From positions 186,001-250,000 of the forward strand of contig QYAI01000001.1 in NCBI GenBank assembly GCA_003988855.1: a DNA stretch of 64,000 nucleotides. The letters run 5' to 3'. Position 1 is the stretch's first letter, and the number at the start of each line of letters is the position of its first letter. Below the pieces are notes generated by a model that was given only the letters and a program-made list of their open reading frames with translations, made no database searches and had not been told where the DNA came from. The DNA comes from Arachnopeziza araneosa (lineage: Eukaryota > Ascomycota > Leotiomycetes > Helotiales > Arachnopezizaceae). Below, in pieces: positions 1-11,614 of the stretch. A program made the translations under genes and the position numbers.

Positions 1-1862
1 GACTGCATCTTGTTCTTCAGGTCGTAGATGGGGAGGAAGTAGACCATCTGGATGCGCTGCTCCTCGGTGGGCCAGGTGGTCATGTCCTCGGTGACGGAAT
101 GCCAGCACTGGCCCTCTTCAAAGTCGATGATGTACTGGGCGACTTCCTTCAGGAAGCGTGAGTTGCCCGGGTTTCCGGATTCCGGCGCGAGGATTGGGAT
201 TAGAGATAGGGCGCGGCGTCGGAGGACCGGCGATCGGCATTTGATAGCGGTGAAGTAGAGCGGGAATGTGGTGCCGAGTTTTTTGTTGGAGACGGAGTGG
301 TCGACGCTCGATGTGGGCGGTCGTACTTGGGAGGATTCTTGGGAGAGAAATTTCTCTTGCTCGGGCGTAGAGAATCTTGAGATGTCATAGATTGAAGAGG
401 TTGCGTTGACCCAGCTCGTTGTTGACGTGCTGTAGGAGCTCGTGTTTTGACCCTGTACCTCTTCCACGAGTGATATGAGGCGCTCAAAATAATCTATGCA
501 TCCATCGTACTCAAACTGCCGAGCCGTGGTCGTAGTCGCGTTCCAGATGGTTGCCATGAGATTCATAATTCGAAGCATACGAATGGTCTGGAGATCCCCT
601 GGTAACAACGGGTGTTGTCCAATAACGAACTTCTCTATCTGTACCGCCCAATCTTTGAGGTGGGAGCCAATTTCTCGTCTTTCGTTAGCCTCAATCTCGG
701 CTGAAGCTCTGCTGGTGGTGTGTATGGTATAAACCTCTTTGAAGGCTTCCACGACCAGCGGACGCAAGCGTTCTTCTGCATCGCTCAAAGTGCAAAATGG
801 TTGATAAAGACTTTGTTTGCTCGGTGGCCCAGAGTTGCTCACTGGCCCATGAAGTCGGAGAGGTATGAGGTCGTTCCCTAGAGTAGTTTTCCGAAAGCGA
901 GACAGGGTTCGGGCTAATTCTTGATCTATACTGACTTCTCTACTTCCCTGACTACGAGTACAAACCAGAATATAAGCATGATGTTAAATCAGGGACCATT
1001 GTTGAATCTGAATTACTTACCCAGAAGGCGATACATTACCATCATCTCTGATATGGCGTCTATAATGCGGGAGGAGCTTGATGCCGCTCTCAAAGTGCGC
1101 TAGAGCTGTTTGAGGGGAGCCTCTGAAGAACTCGAGGTAGATGAATAATAGACAAGTGACAACTGTGATCTGATAACTTGATTTGTCATTAGAAAGGCGG
1201 TCGTTGAGGGAGTTGATTGCTTTGTTATATTGTGAGAGTGAGAAGGACTGGTTAGCAGGATCCCGGAGCTCGATTTCACGAAGACGATCTTCATGTAATG
1301 CGGCTACTGCGATCAAAGCATGTTGGACGGGCTTCTCGGTAAAGGCGATCCGTGAGATGGCAAGACCCCAGAGCTTGTTGTTCGAAAAGATGCCTAGATC
1401 TGGGGCAGTCTTGTTGATGAAGAAATGAAAGAATCGGTGCTCTTCAGATGATCCTGGAAAATTGCTGGGCGGCGTCTTGGAAAGGATTGGTGGAGGTGGA
1501 GCTCTCGGCCGGAAGACGGTTGATGGAATTGCGTATCTCTTAACTTTGTACCCATCGCAGGTCCAGCCGTCCTTGTTGCATCTTAAGCAGTAGGGTTTGG
1601 CCTCATCGCATTTAAGATGTCGCTTCCTTCATCCGGCATTAGAGTTGTACAAAGCAACCAAGATCTGCACCTACTTGCTGCGATACAACGTCAGCGTATT
1701 CCAAACCAGACGTTTTGGAAGTCGTCTAGAGCCTAGAAGGAGTCTAGAAGAGAGTTCTCACCAAGTAATACAACCAAACTTTGACTTGGGGCCACAAACC
1801 CTCCTCCGTCGCTCTTCGAGATTGTTCCCTGAACTGTCGGGGATCGCAAGCTGATCCTCCAT
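1..1862 (-). CDS. Zn2Cys6 fungal transcription factor, C-terminus cut by window edge
   Basis: Nuclear sequence-specific regulator of the fungal Zn(II)2Cys6 class; the target is unknown. Exons by my splicing: 1862-1762, 1677-1675 (3 bases), 1626-1021, 951-1 (open at the edge). The ATG at 1862 opens a reading frame with an Arg-rich stretch and GPKSKFGCITC, the usual lead-in to this zinc cluster. The six cysteines are at residues 31, 34, 41, 48, 51 and 58 (CITC, KCDE, CLRC, TC). Cys34 and the next lysine form only if the tiny exon CAA is included. Joining exon 1 directly to 1626 would give Trp in place of Cys34 and lose one residue. The rest resembles the fungal-specific C-terminal region of these regulators (HALIAVAALHEDR, then helical sequence with no motif I can name). 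The frame stays open to base 1. Domain call is strong; the microexon is inferred. Confidence 0.85.
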
Positions 1863-2451
1863 TGGGAATCAGACATGACAGGTATTTAGTCAAATCATCC
1901 TTCCTGCACCGTGTCGCGTTGATATATAAGTGATGACATAATTCCCAAAAGCCCCAGAATCCTCGTGGTAAGCTCGTGGTAAGCTTCCCACACTCCCCCA
2001 ACTTGAGCCTCGACGTTGGGTGCCTACATCCTGGTTTTGCGGTCAGCGCATCAACCGTGCTTCCATTTCCCGGCCAATCACCGCCGCGGGCTACATTAGC
2101 ATAAATACGTTCTTACACTTATCCAACCATCACACTGCATATCGACACAGAATATATGCGCCCCAGGTAATTCCACATACTCTGAAACCCTTCTGCCATT
2201 CTATCGCCTTCTTTTTGCCTTTAGTCCGACGCTCTCTCCCCGCTTAGAAATCCGAATTCGGAATTAAGCTTGAAATAAGGTACGCGAATGTCACCTTGGG
2301 AAGATGAACGCTCCAAGGATGGGTCTGTTCTCCCAAGTCTGTGCAGCCCAAACTTCTATACAACCCAAAATCCAGCCAATCGGAAATTATTATGTACAAT
2401 CATTCATCGGTACTCGTAGAGTCGTGCCGTGGGACATCGCTGCTGATGACC
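1863..2451. other. Intergenic region upstream of the Zn2Cys6 gene
   Basis: Promoter side of the regulator at 1-1862 and 3' side of the next minus-strand gene. Short open frames are present but have no family resemblance. I see no RNA gene or repeat here. Confidence 0.5.
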
Positions 2452-5150
2452 TCAGCTCATCACGACGACCAGCAGATGTGATTCTCGGGCTTTGAAAACC
2501 TCGTAGTAGCTCGTTTTCCGTTCCTCTGCTTTCCTCTTTTGCTCAAGTCTTTCCTCACGTTTCAACTTCAGTGTTTGGATGGCACAGTTCAAGCAGGACT
2601 CTCCCTGGAATATAATGCTTTCCGCTTCCACGGCGCGGAAACTTGACCCAAGAATTCCCATCTGAAGCAACTGTTTTAATCGAGCGCCCTTGAGCGCTAG
2701 AAACCGAATCCGCTGTCTGTCAAGATCGCCATAGATATCATTATAGTTTCTATGTATCCCATGCGTAAGAAAAGTAGCGACTTCAAGATTGTCTGACTTG
2801 ACTGCTAGTGGAGTCATGGGATCGTGACCACAGGGTTTTCCTACAAGGAGCAGTAGAAGGTTATGAAAACAGACATGCAGACTAACGCCAATTCTATCGA
2901 CGTTTCCATTTTGATATGTAGAAACCATGTCTGTTGAAACAGCAATGTCATGCTCTCTTAGCTTGGGTACCATTTCCACATGGACGGGAACGTCGATAAA
3001 AAGCGGTTGATGTTTGACACCCTGGGCAATTCTTGTCACTCCAACCTCTGGGGGTATCTTATTCCTGGTAAAGTCCCCGCTTCCCACTCTAGATGCATTC
3101 AAAGCAACCACGACATTTCTGAGAGAACCTGCAAGTGTAACTCGTCCGGAGCATATCCTCATCATACGGCCTTGGCTGTCGAAGCACTCCTCCTCAAAAA
3201 GGGCACGATAGTATATGGTTGTACAATCTGCAGACACTGCCAGGTATGCCGATTCATCCTGGAGTTTCACGGAACCAACACCATGTAGTAAACTACTGAG
3301 ATACTCCAAGAGATCTTTTGGCCTGATCCGGCCAGATGGTGCCCAAGTCATGCGATTATCTGTTCCATTAATGACCATGGACTGTACACGTATTTCCTGA
3401 GCATCGAAACTTATCTATATCAGCAGAATCGTTGACGAAAGCAGCTCCACTTACCAACAAAAAAGAAGTGCGAAGATTGCCATTCCAAATGATCTGATAA
3501 GATCTGCGCTTGACAGTTTGCGACTCATAGAAGCCCAGAGCTTAAAATCCGTCTTGTCCTCGGGAAGGATGTACTTTAGAAGCTGGATAGCAGAATAATG
3601 GGTTTGGCGATCGGTGACTTCTTCTTGAGACCATTCAGAGTCTATTCGACCCTTGCTCTCAAGCCAGGCTGAACCCCTCTGGAAGGCTTCACTTGATATA
3701 CCAAGATCGTGACAAACGCTATATAACCTGGCCAAGTCATTACCAAAGTTGCCGGTGAGTTTATGAGGAATATCGCCCTCGAAGTCGATGCCGAGGCCCC
3801 CCATGACGGATTGATGTGTCGAAGCAGTGACAATCATCATTGTTCGTTGTAGATCCCCGGCATAGCAAACAATGGCTGTTTGGATCGCGAGGGAAGCCTT
3901 CTCGTCTAGATCTGGCAGAAACCCCAGCTCAATTGTTAAAGCGTCGCTCAAAGGATAGTTGGTGAACATAACCTGTCTTCCTTCTTCCGTTTCGGGGCTA
4001 TCCAGTATGCAGAATCCTTTCGAGGACGTCATATGTGGCCCGGTTGTTTGATCAAGCTCAAAAATAGCTCTGCCTGCAGTCCCAGCGCCTTCATAAAGGA
4101 CTTCGCCGCGACAAAGAAGTCTGACTGCCATGCCCAGGATATGAGAAGCGTAAGCAGTTAGCCAAGCTCCACGCTGTTGTACTAGAAAGTACACGGTCTC
4201 TTCCCTTTCTGCCGTGAGGACAAGCTGCCGCACAGCTTTTGCCCACTCATCCGGCTCACCAGACGCCAATAAGCGATGTTCTTGGACTGACAGATAGGCA
4301 CTATTGGATGATAGGCTGATCAAAGATCTCTTAGCAAGGCTTGAGATGTGCCCAAATACTTTTGTGAAACCACTCTCGGCAAGGAATGGCGACAGATAGA
4401 CTATCATGTTTTTGAGGACATCGATGTTGGGTAGCATATCTGCTTCACAACCATTCATGGTAAGGAGAGCAGCCAAAGCTTGGGCGGCTGAGAAGGCAGA
4501 GGCTCCGGTGGCTAGAGCATTGATGGTAACCAGAGCAGATGTTCCGGCTCGGGTTCTTGCCATCTCAATGGGAACATCCGAATGCCCCCAGCCGATTTTC
4601 AGAGCTTTCGCAAGAAATCCACTTCGACCACCTCTCTCGGCAAGGATTCTGCCTGAGATTGAGATGAATACATATTTTCTCTCTTGAAGGGAGACAACTT
4701 ACTGACGCTACTCTCATGAGCAGGCTGGAGAGGCATGATTTTGCCGAGCTGCACCGCAGCGGCTACGGCGAAGAAATCGACGCCTCCATCACTCAGCGCC
4801 TTGAGCAAGCGTCCTGTGGCGGCATGGAGAAGCGATCCACTGCTGATGACGTCCGCTTGGAAAGCAAAGCCTACTTGCGACATCACCGTGACCTGTCCAT
4901 TGATGGCTCCATCTCCGATATGCTCGAGGCTGGGGATGATGCGCGGCTGATGCTGCAGGCATTGAAACCCAACCGATGGCGCCGTTGAGCCACCGCGCGA
5001 CTATTTCTCCTGCGCGATGGTTGAGAAACAACGACAGGGCAATGAAGAATAGAAGATTGTCCCAACAAGCACACGGAGGGCCATGAGTTCCAAGCATGAT
5101 GTTGTTGCAGTGATGCTGCTATTCAAGAAAAGCACGATGTTGTCGGCCAT
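2452..5150 (-). CDS. Large fungal protein of unknown function, possible nonsense codon near 5' end
   Basis: I do not recognise a domain. Exons: 5150 (or 4883)-4703, 4652-3455, 3409-2452, joined by GT-AG introns that keep the frame (join at SVSRILAER and at FCCFDAQEI). The secure part starts at the ATG at 4883 and gives 778 residues. An ATG at 5150 lies in the same frame, 49 codons upstream of a TAG at 5003-5001; after that TAG the frame stays open into the gene with protein-like sequence (PRIIPSLEHIGDGAINGQ). So the true start is either 4883, or 5150 with the TAG being a mutation, a sequencing error, or removed by an intron I could not define. The middle has Ala-rich, probably helical segments (ALATGASAFSAAQALAALL); the C-terminus is basic and charged (KREERLEQKRKAEERK). 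No signal peptide or clear membrane span. Confidence 0.7.
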
Positions 5151-5329
5151 CGCTTCGGAAGCTAAGCAGCTCTACTCATTAAGATAGAGTTGACATTCTG
5201 ATAACCGTGGTCCTTGTGCCATCTTTATGTTGTTCATAAGTGAAAGACAAGTCTGACTATCGATTGCCTTGTCCCAACTCAATTTTCTACTCGTACGAGC
5301 GTGATGCCATTCATAACTCACCCACAATC

Positions 5330-5480
5330 TACACACTACACACTACACACTACACACTACACACTACACACTACACACTACACACTACACACTACACACT
5401 ACACACTACACACTCACTACACACTACACACTACACACTACACACTACACACTACACACTACACACTACACACTACACTA
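5330..5480. repeat. Heptanucleotide tandem repeat (ACACTAC)n
   Basis: About 21 copies of a 7-base unit ACACTAC, nearly perfect, with one shortened unit near 5411-5416 and decay after about 5475. It sits roughly 180-330 bases upstream of the possible ATG at 5150 of the neighbouring minus-strand gene. No telomere-like sequence. Confidence 0.95.
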
Positions 5481-6096
5481 CTCTACAATGCCCAATGCAA
5501 AACCTCTCATCAGCGACACTTGTGCTCAACACACATGCTCCATGATTCAAGCATGAAGCAATATTCCAGAGCGCGAGACTCATCTGGCACATCCCACGCC
5601 CGCCCACGCCCGCCCACGCGCCTCGCTCTCATCCAACCTCGATGCATCCATTTCTGCCGACCCGCGTCCCTCCTCGCCCAACTTTCCCATGCCGCCAAGT
5701 CCCCAACTGCGCATGCGGGATAAGGGAAATGCCATGTTGGGGGACGGGGCACTTTCCACCACGGCCAGCTCCACCGCGGTCCCGCTGTCACGCCCGGATC
5801 CGGCTCCCGTGGGCATCCACCTTCAGCCGCATCGTCCGATTCAATAGACCGAAAGTGCAGAGGGGAGGGGAGGGGGAGGAAGAGGATGGACGGACCTCTG
5901 AGAGAGCGGGGATTTGCCGGCCTGGGCTGGCGTTGTCTCACCTTGCGTTATCTCTCTGTGAGTCCGAGGGCCTCCGTTCCTGCATCCGCGCGCCTGAGAT
6001 ACTCGGTCCCTCCACGCTGTTCCTGTTCCTGGCGGTCCTCTTCTCTCCTCCCTCTCCTCCTTCTCCTCTGCACCTGCACCCTGCATATCCACCCCT

Positions 6097-6185
6097 AACT
6101 CCAACTCCAACTCCAACTCCAACTCCAACTCCAACTCCAACTCCAACTCCAACTCCAACTCCAACTCCAACTCCAACTCCAACTC
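6097..6185. repeat. Hexanucleotide tandem repeat (CCAACT)n
   Basis: About 15 near-perfect copies of CCAACT, flanked by pyrimidine-rich DNA upstream (6040-6095) and C-rich DNA downstream. It translates as Thr-Pro or Leu-Glu dipeptides in all-open frames, which explains the long spurious frames on both strands. Confidence 0.95.
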
Positions 6186-6958
6186 CCATCAACCTCACCA
6201 AACCTCACCCCCAGAAACCACTCACCCACTCACCCACCCCATCCCCTCGGAAGATAAACCCCAAACCTACACCTCCCACGTACCGTACCCACATCTCTTA
6301 TCAACCCCCGAGACTTATCGAAAGCGGCGTATCGAAGGCGGTGCCGGATGCGGTGCAAGCGCGGCATGATCCGGGTGAGGCCCAGGGGGGCATCTATTGA
6401 GCGGCGTCGTGTGGCGGCGGCGGCGTTTCGTTCCATCGCCCACCCCGTTTGAAACATTGGCATGTGGGCGTGCGGGATCAGCAGGATTGAGACGAGGTGC
6501 TGGGAGACGCAGGCCAGGGGGTGGGTCGATCCCGAAGGAAGGGGAATTTTTTAATTTTTCCTTTTTCTTTCGTGTCTTGGTGCTCCCATGTCAACGGGTG
6601 TGCCGAGAGGATTGGAGGATGGAGAAGGGATGAACCGGTTGCATAACTGTGCATATTAGATGGAAGAAAATGGTCCAGGAAGAAGGCGAGGAAGGTCAAG
6701 AGAACAGATGTGCTGAAAGAGTATCTCGGTATTAATTAATATATATCCTTAATCAATATATAGATATAAGCTTATGCTAAGCGTATGCGGCCGTCCTCAT
6801 GAATTTTATGCACCAAATCTCTCCCCCTCTCGTTGTGTCGAGTCAGTGACCTCTTCCAAAACACCAAACCAATCAATTCCAGTGATTCCAAATTGCAATT
6901 CCAATCCAAAAGCAAAAACATTCCATCATGTACAGTGGGACGAGGCGATGCCGTCTTT

Positions 6959-7769
6959 TTACAAGAGAACAACGGCCAAAGCACCAGCAGCGATGGCAGC
7001 CATGCCGCGCTCCAAGTTGCTGGCGGCGTTACCGCTGACTTGGACGGGAAGCGAGCTGGTGGTCTTGCTAGGAGGGCTGACGGTTCCAACCGACTTGACG
7101 GTTGTTGGGGTGTAGGTCCAGGTTGCGTTGCTGGAGTAGGTGGTGACTGGAACCACGGTGGTGGTGGTCTTGCCAACGGGGCCTGTAAAATGTTAGTCTA
7201 CTTTTATTTCTGACCGCACAGAACAAGGGAACGAACAGTTGGTCACGGTAGCTGGGCAGCTGGTGATGGTATAGGTCTTGGTGGTATAAACAACCTCGGT
7301 GGTGGTTCCTTGAGTAGTCGAGGTGATCGCAGGAGTGGTGCTTGACGTGGTTGGGTAAGGAGTGGTGGTGGTGCTCGAGCTGGTGGTGGTAGCAGAGGAT
7401 GATGGGGTAGTGCTGGCTGGGACAGAGGTGCTGGTTGAGCTGGCAGTGCTGGTGTGAGTCAAGGTATAGACAATGCACGAGCAAGCGGACGAGGCGGCAC
7501 CAGAGTCGCAGTTGTTGAAGTCTGGGGCAACGGTGGGGATGGAGCCATTGAGGTATCCAGTACAGAAGCCATCGACTTCACTGGTGAAGCGAGGGTCGAG
7601 CAAGTTGCGGTAGCAGTTGTCAGGTTCCTGTCGCGGCTGTTAGTCTCTCTTCCTCGGAATGATTTCTGATAGCATCAGGTCTCGGGAAGCAACATACGCA
7701 GTCGGGGAAGGTCCAGGCGTTGGCCATTCCAAGAGCAAGAGCTCCGAGTCCGAAGTATTGAGCGAGCAT
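6959..7769 (-). CDS. GPI-anchored Ser/Thr-rich cell-surface protein
   Basis: Probable secreted, GPI-anchored wall or surface protein of 228 residues. Exons: 7769-7698, 7627-7237, 7182-6959. The N-terminus (MLAQYFGLGALALGMANA) is a signal peptide with probable cleavage after ANA. A small Cys-containing domain follows (PDCEPDNCYRNLLDPRF, later FCTGYLNGS, NNCDSG, ACSCIVY). Then comes a Ser/Thr-rich stalk suited to O-mannosylation and the segment SCPATVTNCPVGKTTTTVVP, a motif that recurs in fungal GPI-anchored proteins. The tail SGNAASNLERGMAAIAAGALAVVLL fits a GPI attachment signal: small residues around Gly-Asn-Ala-Ala-Ser, then a hydrophobic end. The intron between exons 2 and 3 uses an unusual donor (GTTCGT) but rebuilds the Cys codon. 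Role as adhesin or wall component is inferred. Confidence 0.85.
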
Positions 7770-10250
7770 TTTGATATATCACTATGTTTTTGAGGAGGGA
7801 GTAACGACGGTGTGTGTTCTGGAGCGAATGTGGGTAGGAGAGCGAGTGAAGAAAAACAGATACAGCTGGAGCAAGATTAATCGGATGCGGGACGCTCAGC
7901 AGTGAGTCGAGGGACCAGCTCCTCAAATACCCATCCCCTCTCGTGGCCATGCAACCGCCTGTTGTAGGCTAAGCACAAAATGCCCTTCCTGGACCGTTCT
8001 TTTTGCACAGCACATGTTGGTCACTGGTGCCCAGCAACACGAAGCTCCCTGCACGAGGTGGCCACTCACTGGGCATGTTGAAGCCTCCCGCTCGTATGTG
8101 GAGATTAAGACTGATCGGTTCCTGCATGGCTCAGCCTGTTCTCTGGCCTGGCTCGCGTCAGACTGCTCTAAAAAAGGAGAGCCAGCGAATGACCTTGTCG
8201 TCTTGAGCCTGGAATACGAACGGGACCTTCGCTAATCGTCTGCTTTTTTCCCTGCTCGCGATGTGCGCTGTATCTAATCTTGTCCCGAAGGCGCGCGCGC
8301 TTCCACGACAGGGAGGAGGGTGAGGTCATTCGATGGATCCCGTCGAACGTTCGATGATGCTATTTCGATGAGCAGTGCTCGTGACGCCTGCCCGTCTCTT
8401 CTCCCCGGTACGCAGCATCTCTCGGGAGAAGTGGTCGTGTTGTTGTTGTTGTTCGTGGATGGCGGCGAAAAAGGGGACCCAAGCAAGTCATTTGCTGCAG
8501 CCTGCAGGGACGCAGCATCTTGTTTCTCTGCCCCTGAGCTGAGAGGGAGGGGATGGGGATGGAGGGAGAAAGCGCAGCGACTGGCCATCCCGCCCTGATT
8601 GGTCTGGTGCCTTGCAGCGGCCTTAGGTAATCACCTGCGCACCCAACTTGGATAATGGGATCAACCATGGCCCTTTCGAAACATCCAAGATCAGACCGAC
8701 GAGATCAGAGCACTTCGTCCTGTCCGTGGCAACGTGACATCGCATCTCTCATGTCGCTCCACAAACACAATGTCCAGGTGGCAAACCCTCCGCACCACCC
8801 TTCGTCTCGACACTTGACCTGGCTGTCGGCCGAAGTCTGCTCTTTTGTTTGCCAAGGCCACCTCCTCTCCTCTTCCTCCACTCTCTCCGTCATCATTCAG
8901 CCTGCCGATCTGAGCCCTGATGAAACCGGAGCCAGAACCCAACTACCCAAACCTCTTTAGTCATCGGAACTTCTGCGGGCAAGATCCCGAAAAGGGAAGG
9001 CCAGCCCACAACCAGCAGCAGAGGATGGGATGGGATGGGATGGGATGGGATGGCATGGCATGGCATGGGACCATTCTTCCTCGCCACTTCGCTCCAAGAC
9101 TCTTCTTCAATGACTTGGGACCGACCGTAAAAACCCCGACGAGAGAACCTAGTTCTATGACGGTCATCACTCTCAGAATACGAGATTGTTGCGAGACTTG
9201 CTCGCTTCGATCAACGACTAGATGTCCGCTTCGAGAACCTTGTCTCTCGAGAATTTCAACGCAATCAGTCCCCAGAATCACAATGACCGAAAGGGATGAG
9301 ATAAAGAGACGAGGCTGAGACCAGTAAATTATTGAATCGAGAAGCTGATCCTTACTCAACCAGTTCTCAGCCTCAAATCCCGAGGGCGGTTGGCTGCATA
9401 CACTGAACCGACTTTGTACCACACACCTGCAGAGATTGACGCCTCGCTTTTGCTTTTGGAAGAAACGGAACAGTCCGCTTTCCCGGGGGCATGACCATCA
9501 ATACTATCCTTGTGTAAGGACGTAAGGACCAGGTGAATTTGTTCCTTTCTGTCAACTCGACGATCTCCTGTCTGCATTGATCAAATTTCGGCTATCAATC
9601 GGTCAATAACAACATCACTTGATACATCCGGAAATAAACTTCCCTGTCAAACTACCTTCCCAGCATATCGCTGTTCGAAAGATATAAGGAAGGTGGATCG
9701 GACTAGTGACCAAACGGAGGAAAGTCGAAGACATCCGTATTATACCGAGGAGCGTCCTACTAAATCAAGATTTAGGAGAACGATCTCGAATATATCCGGC
9801 TTCTTCTTTGACAACGAAAAACTAAGGAGAACAGAGATGACATTGTGCTTTCTTAGCACGAAGGAACTTTCCTAGGGCATATTCTGAACAGGGAAGCTTA
9901 GGATATCTTCGGCATTCAACACTGGCTATAACTCGAGAGGAAGCCCACTTTCATCACAAACCATGACGAAAAGCGGCAATTGAGGAATGGGATTATCAAC
10001 TGGTGTTCACCGTCGCTATTATCAACAAAGGACTAGTTATCCATTCCCTCGGCATCAGCCAAACGAGCGCGGAGAAGTAGCCAGTGATATCATTGCCGTA
10101 TGCATAATCGTCACCAAAGGAAAAGCCAACAATCGCTTTCCTCGGCATTTCAAACGTGCAGACAGATCGCAATCATACTGCCCACCTAGATGGAAATGCA
10201 TCGAAGGAGAGTAAAGTTTTCTTTCCCAAGCGACAACTCATCCGGCCATT
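7770..10250. other. Intergenic region, 2.5 kb
   Basis: Promoter of the GPI-protein gene and 3' flank of the gene ending at 10251. It contains a pentanucleotide repeat (9023-9070) and a short GTT run near 8440. Open frames of up to 153 codons cross the repeat but show no family resemblance and no splice pattern I can defend. Confidence 0.5.
9023..9070. repeat. Pentanucleotide tandem repeat (ATGGG/ATGGC)n
   Basis: About nine units of a 5-base repeat. The first units are ATGGG; three consecutive later units carry the variant ATGGC. Non-coding position. Confidence 0.9.
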
Positions 10251-11614
10251 CTACTTTTTCTGTTTCTTTCCTGCCGAAGCCAGCACGATCGGGGTTGAGG
10301 CTGAAATGGATCTGACAACACTTCTTCTAGCCCAAGCAAAGCCTCCCGAAGCTTGAAGATCGGCCGGCAGACTATCATATGAACTGTGGTCGTTCTCGAC
10401 AGGAGATTGAGGTTGCTGAACAGCCATGTCCTCATCGTCGCTATTGGAGGTAAACTTAGCGGAAGGGAATCTGTTGCGTCTAGGAGACGGAGTTATGGGG
10501 TTCTTCTGACTGAGTCCCTTGGATTTGAATCGACGTGTCTTCACAGGAGTACCGAATTTGCTAAGGCGGTCCTTCTGGGCTTGATCGAAACGCTCAACCT
10601 CTGTCAGACGGCAGTTTTTCTCCACAACTATGCGATTTCGATCAGTAGGCATCTCATAGTCAACCAGACAATAGCACAACTCACCAATATCTTTACCATC
10701 ACCTCCCATTCTCGCCTCGATCTGACCAGGGGCCTCCAATCTCCTTTGAACATGCAACTTCTTCATCTCCGACACCTTACGACCGTCTTTCCACTCGTCC
10801 AAATCGCCAATAAAATCTCTCTTATCCTCGCGCGCCCACATAATTCTCAGCGATCTCGTAATCCTCGCACCACGTTGTCTCTCGATAATAGGAAACAAAC
10901 CTTTACGTTGCCTCAAAACCTTGTCGAGTTTTAGCGCAATCTGTTCACGACTGATGTCCTCGGCATATCTTTGGCCATGGAGAGCGATATTCAGCTTATG
11001 TCCAAAGGTTTCGTAAACATCGGCGGCATTTCGACCGGGTTCGATACGGTGCGCGCCTTTTGCAATGAGGGATAGAATTGTGTTTTCCTGTTAAAGGAGG
11101 TTAGTAGCTGGAGACGAGTGTGAAGGAATCTATATCAAGAGAAGAGGACCAAGGAGAAGATATCTTGTGACAAGTGGCGAGGGGATTGGAGACTGCAATC
11201 GTGGGCAGAAGAGGTGCTTGAAGATGCCTTTCTACCATACGGATTGCTGTCTGGAAAACGATCCCTCAATGAAGAACATGAAAGATAGTTCTGCAAGAGA
11301 GTCGCTTCTATCAAGGCCCTCAGATCAGAAACACGACCTCAAGTGGGGTGCACGGAGAGAGTGCCAATTCCATCTCATCTTGCACGCTCAACTTCCAACG
11401 AAAACGATCAAAATAGTCAATGGGTAGGTAAAGATGTAAGTAATGCGCGAATACGTGAGTGTGTGCAACCGCCTTCTCTTCTCTTCTCACTTAACCTAGG
11501 AACAAAGAACGAGTAAACAAACAAAACAAATACGCTCACCTCAAAAGTAGTCCACTCGTGCGGCGCCTCAGGCGTCTCAGACTTCTCGGACTTCTCAGGG
11601 TTGGTTGGTGACAT
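10251..11614 (-). CDS. Basic protein of unknown function
   Basis: Two exons, 11614-11540 and 11087-10251, joined at a clean GAG|GTGAGC donor and an AACAG acceptor with phase 0, giving 303 residues. I chose the ATG at 11614 (MSPTNPEKSEK) because an in-frame upstream start would add only a stretch unlike protein. I recognise no family. The N-terminal half (HRIEPGRNAADVYETFG, then a run of charged helices with QRQRGARITRSLRIMW) could be a folded domain. The C-terminal third is Ser/Pro/Lys/Arg-rich (TPVKTRRFKSKGLSQK) and ends in GKKQKK, so a nuclear location is plausible but is inference only. Confidence 0.7.

Larger units (their letters stand above)
5151..6958. other. Intergenic region with two tandem repeats and GC-rich DNA
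   Basis: 1.8 kb between the unknown gene (starting at 5150) and the end of the GPI-protein gene. It holds a 7-base repeat (5330-5480) and a 6-base repeat (6097-6185). Long open frames here are low-complexity translations of those repeats and of GC-rich flanks, so I do not call them genes. Confidence 0.6.

Noticed and set aside
1626..1762. Interpreting the first Zn2Cys6 gene as a pseudogene with its second Cys lost
   Set aside because: A 3-base exon with good splice signals restores the full cluster, so a broken gene is the less likely reading.
5240..5723. Two overlapping plus-strand frames with His-Tyr-Thr-Leu repeats
   Set aside because: They translate the 7-base satellite; no gene context or start signal supports them.
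5642..6400. 252-codon plus-strand frame
   Set aside because: It is the translation of the (CCAACT) array and C-rich DNA (Thr-Pro dipeptides); the opposite strand is equally open.
8961..9422. 153-codon minus-strand frame
   Set aside because: It crosses the pentanucleotide repeat and has no family resemblance or splice structure.
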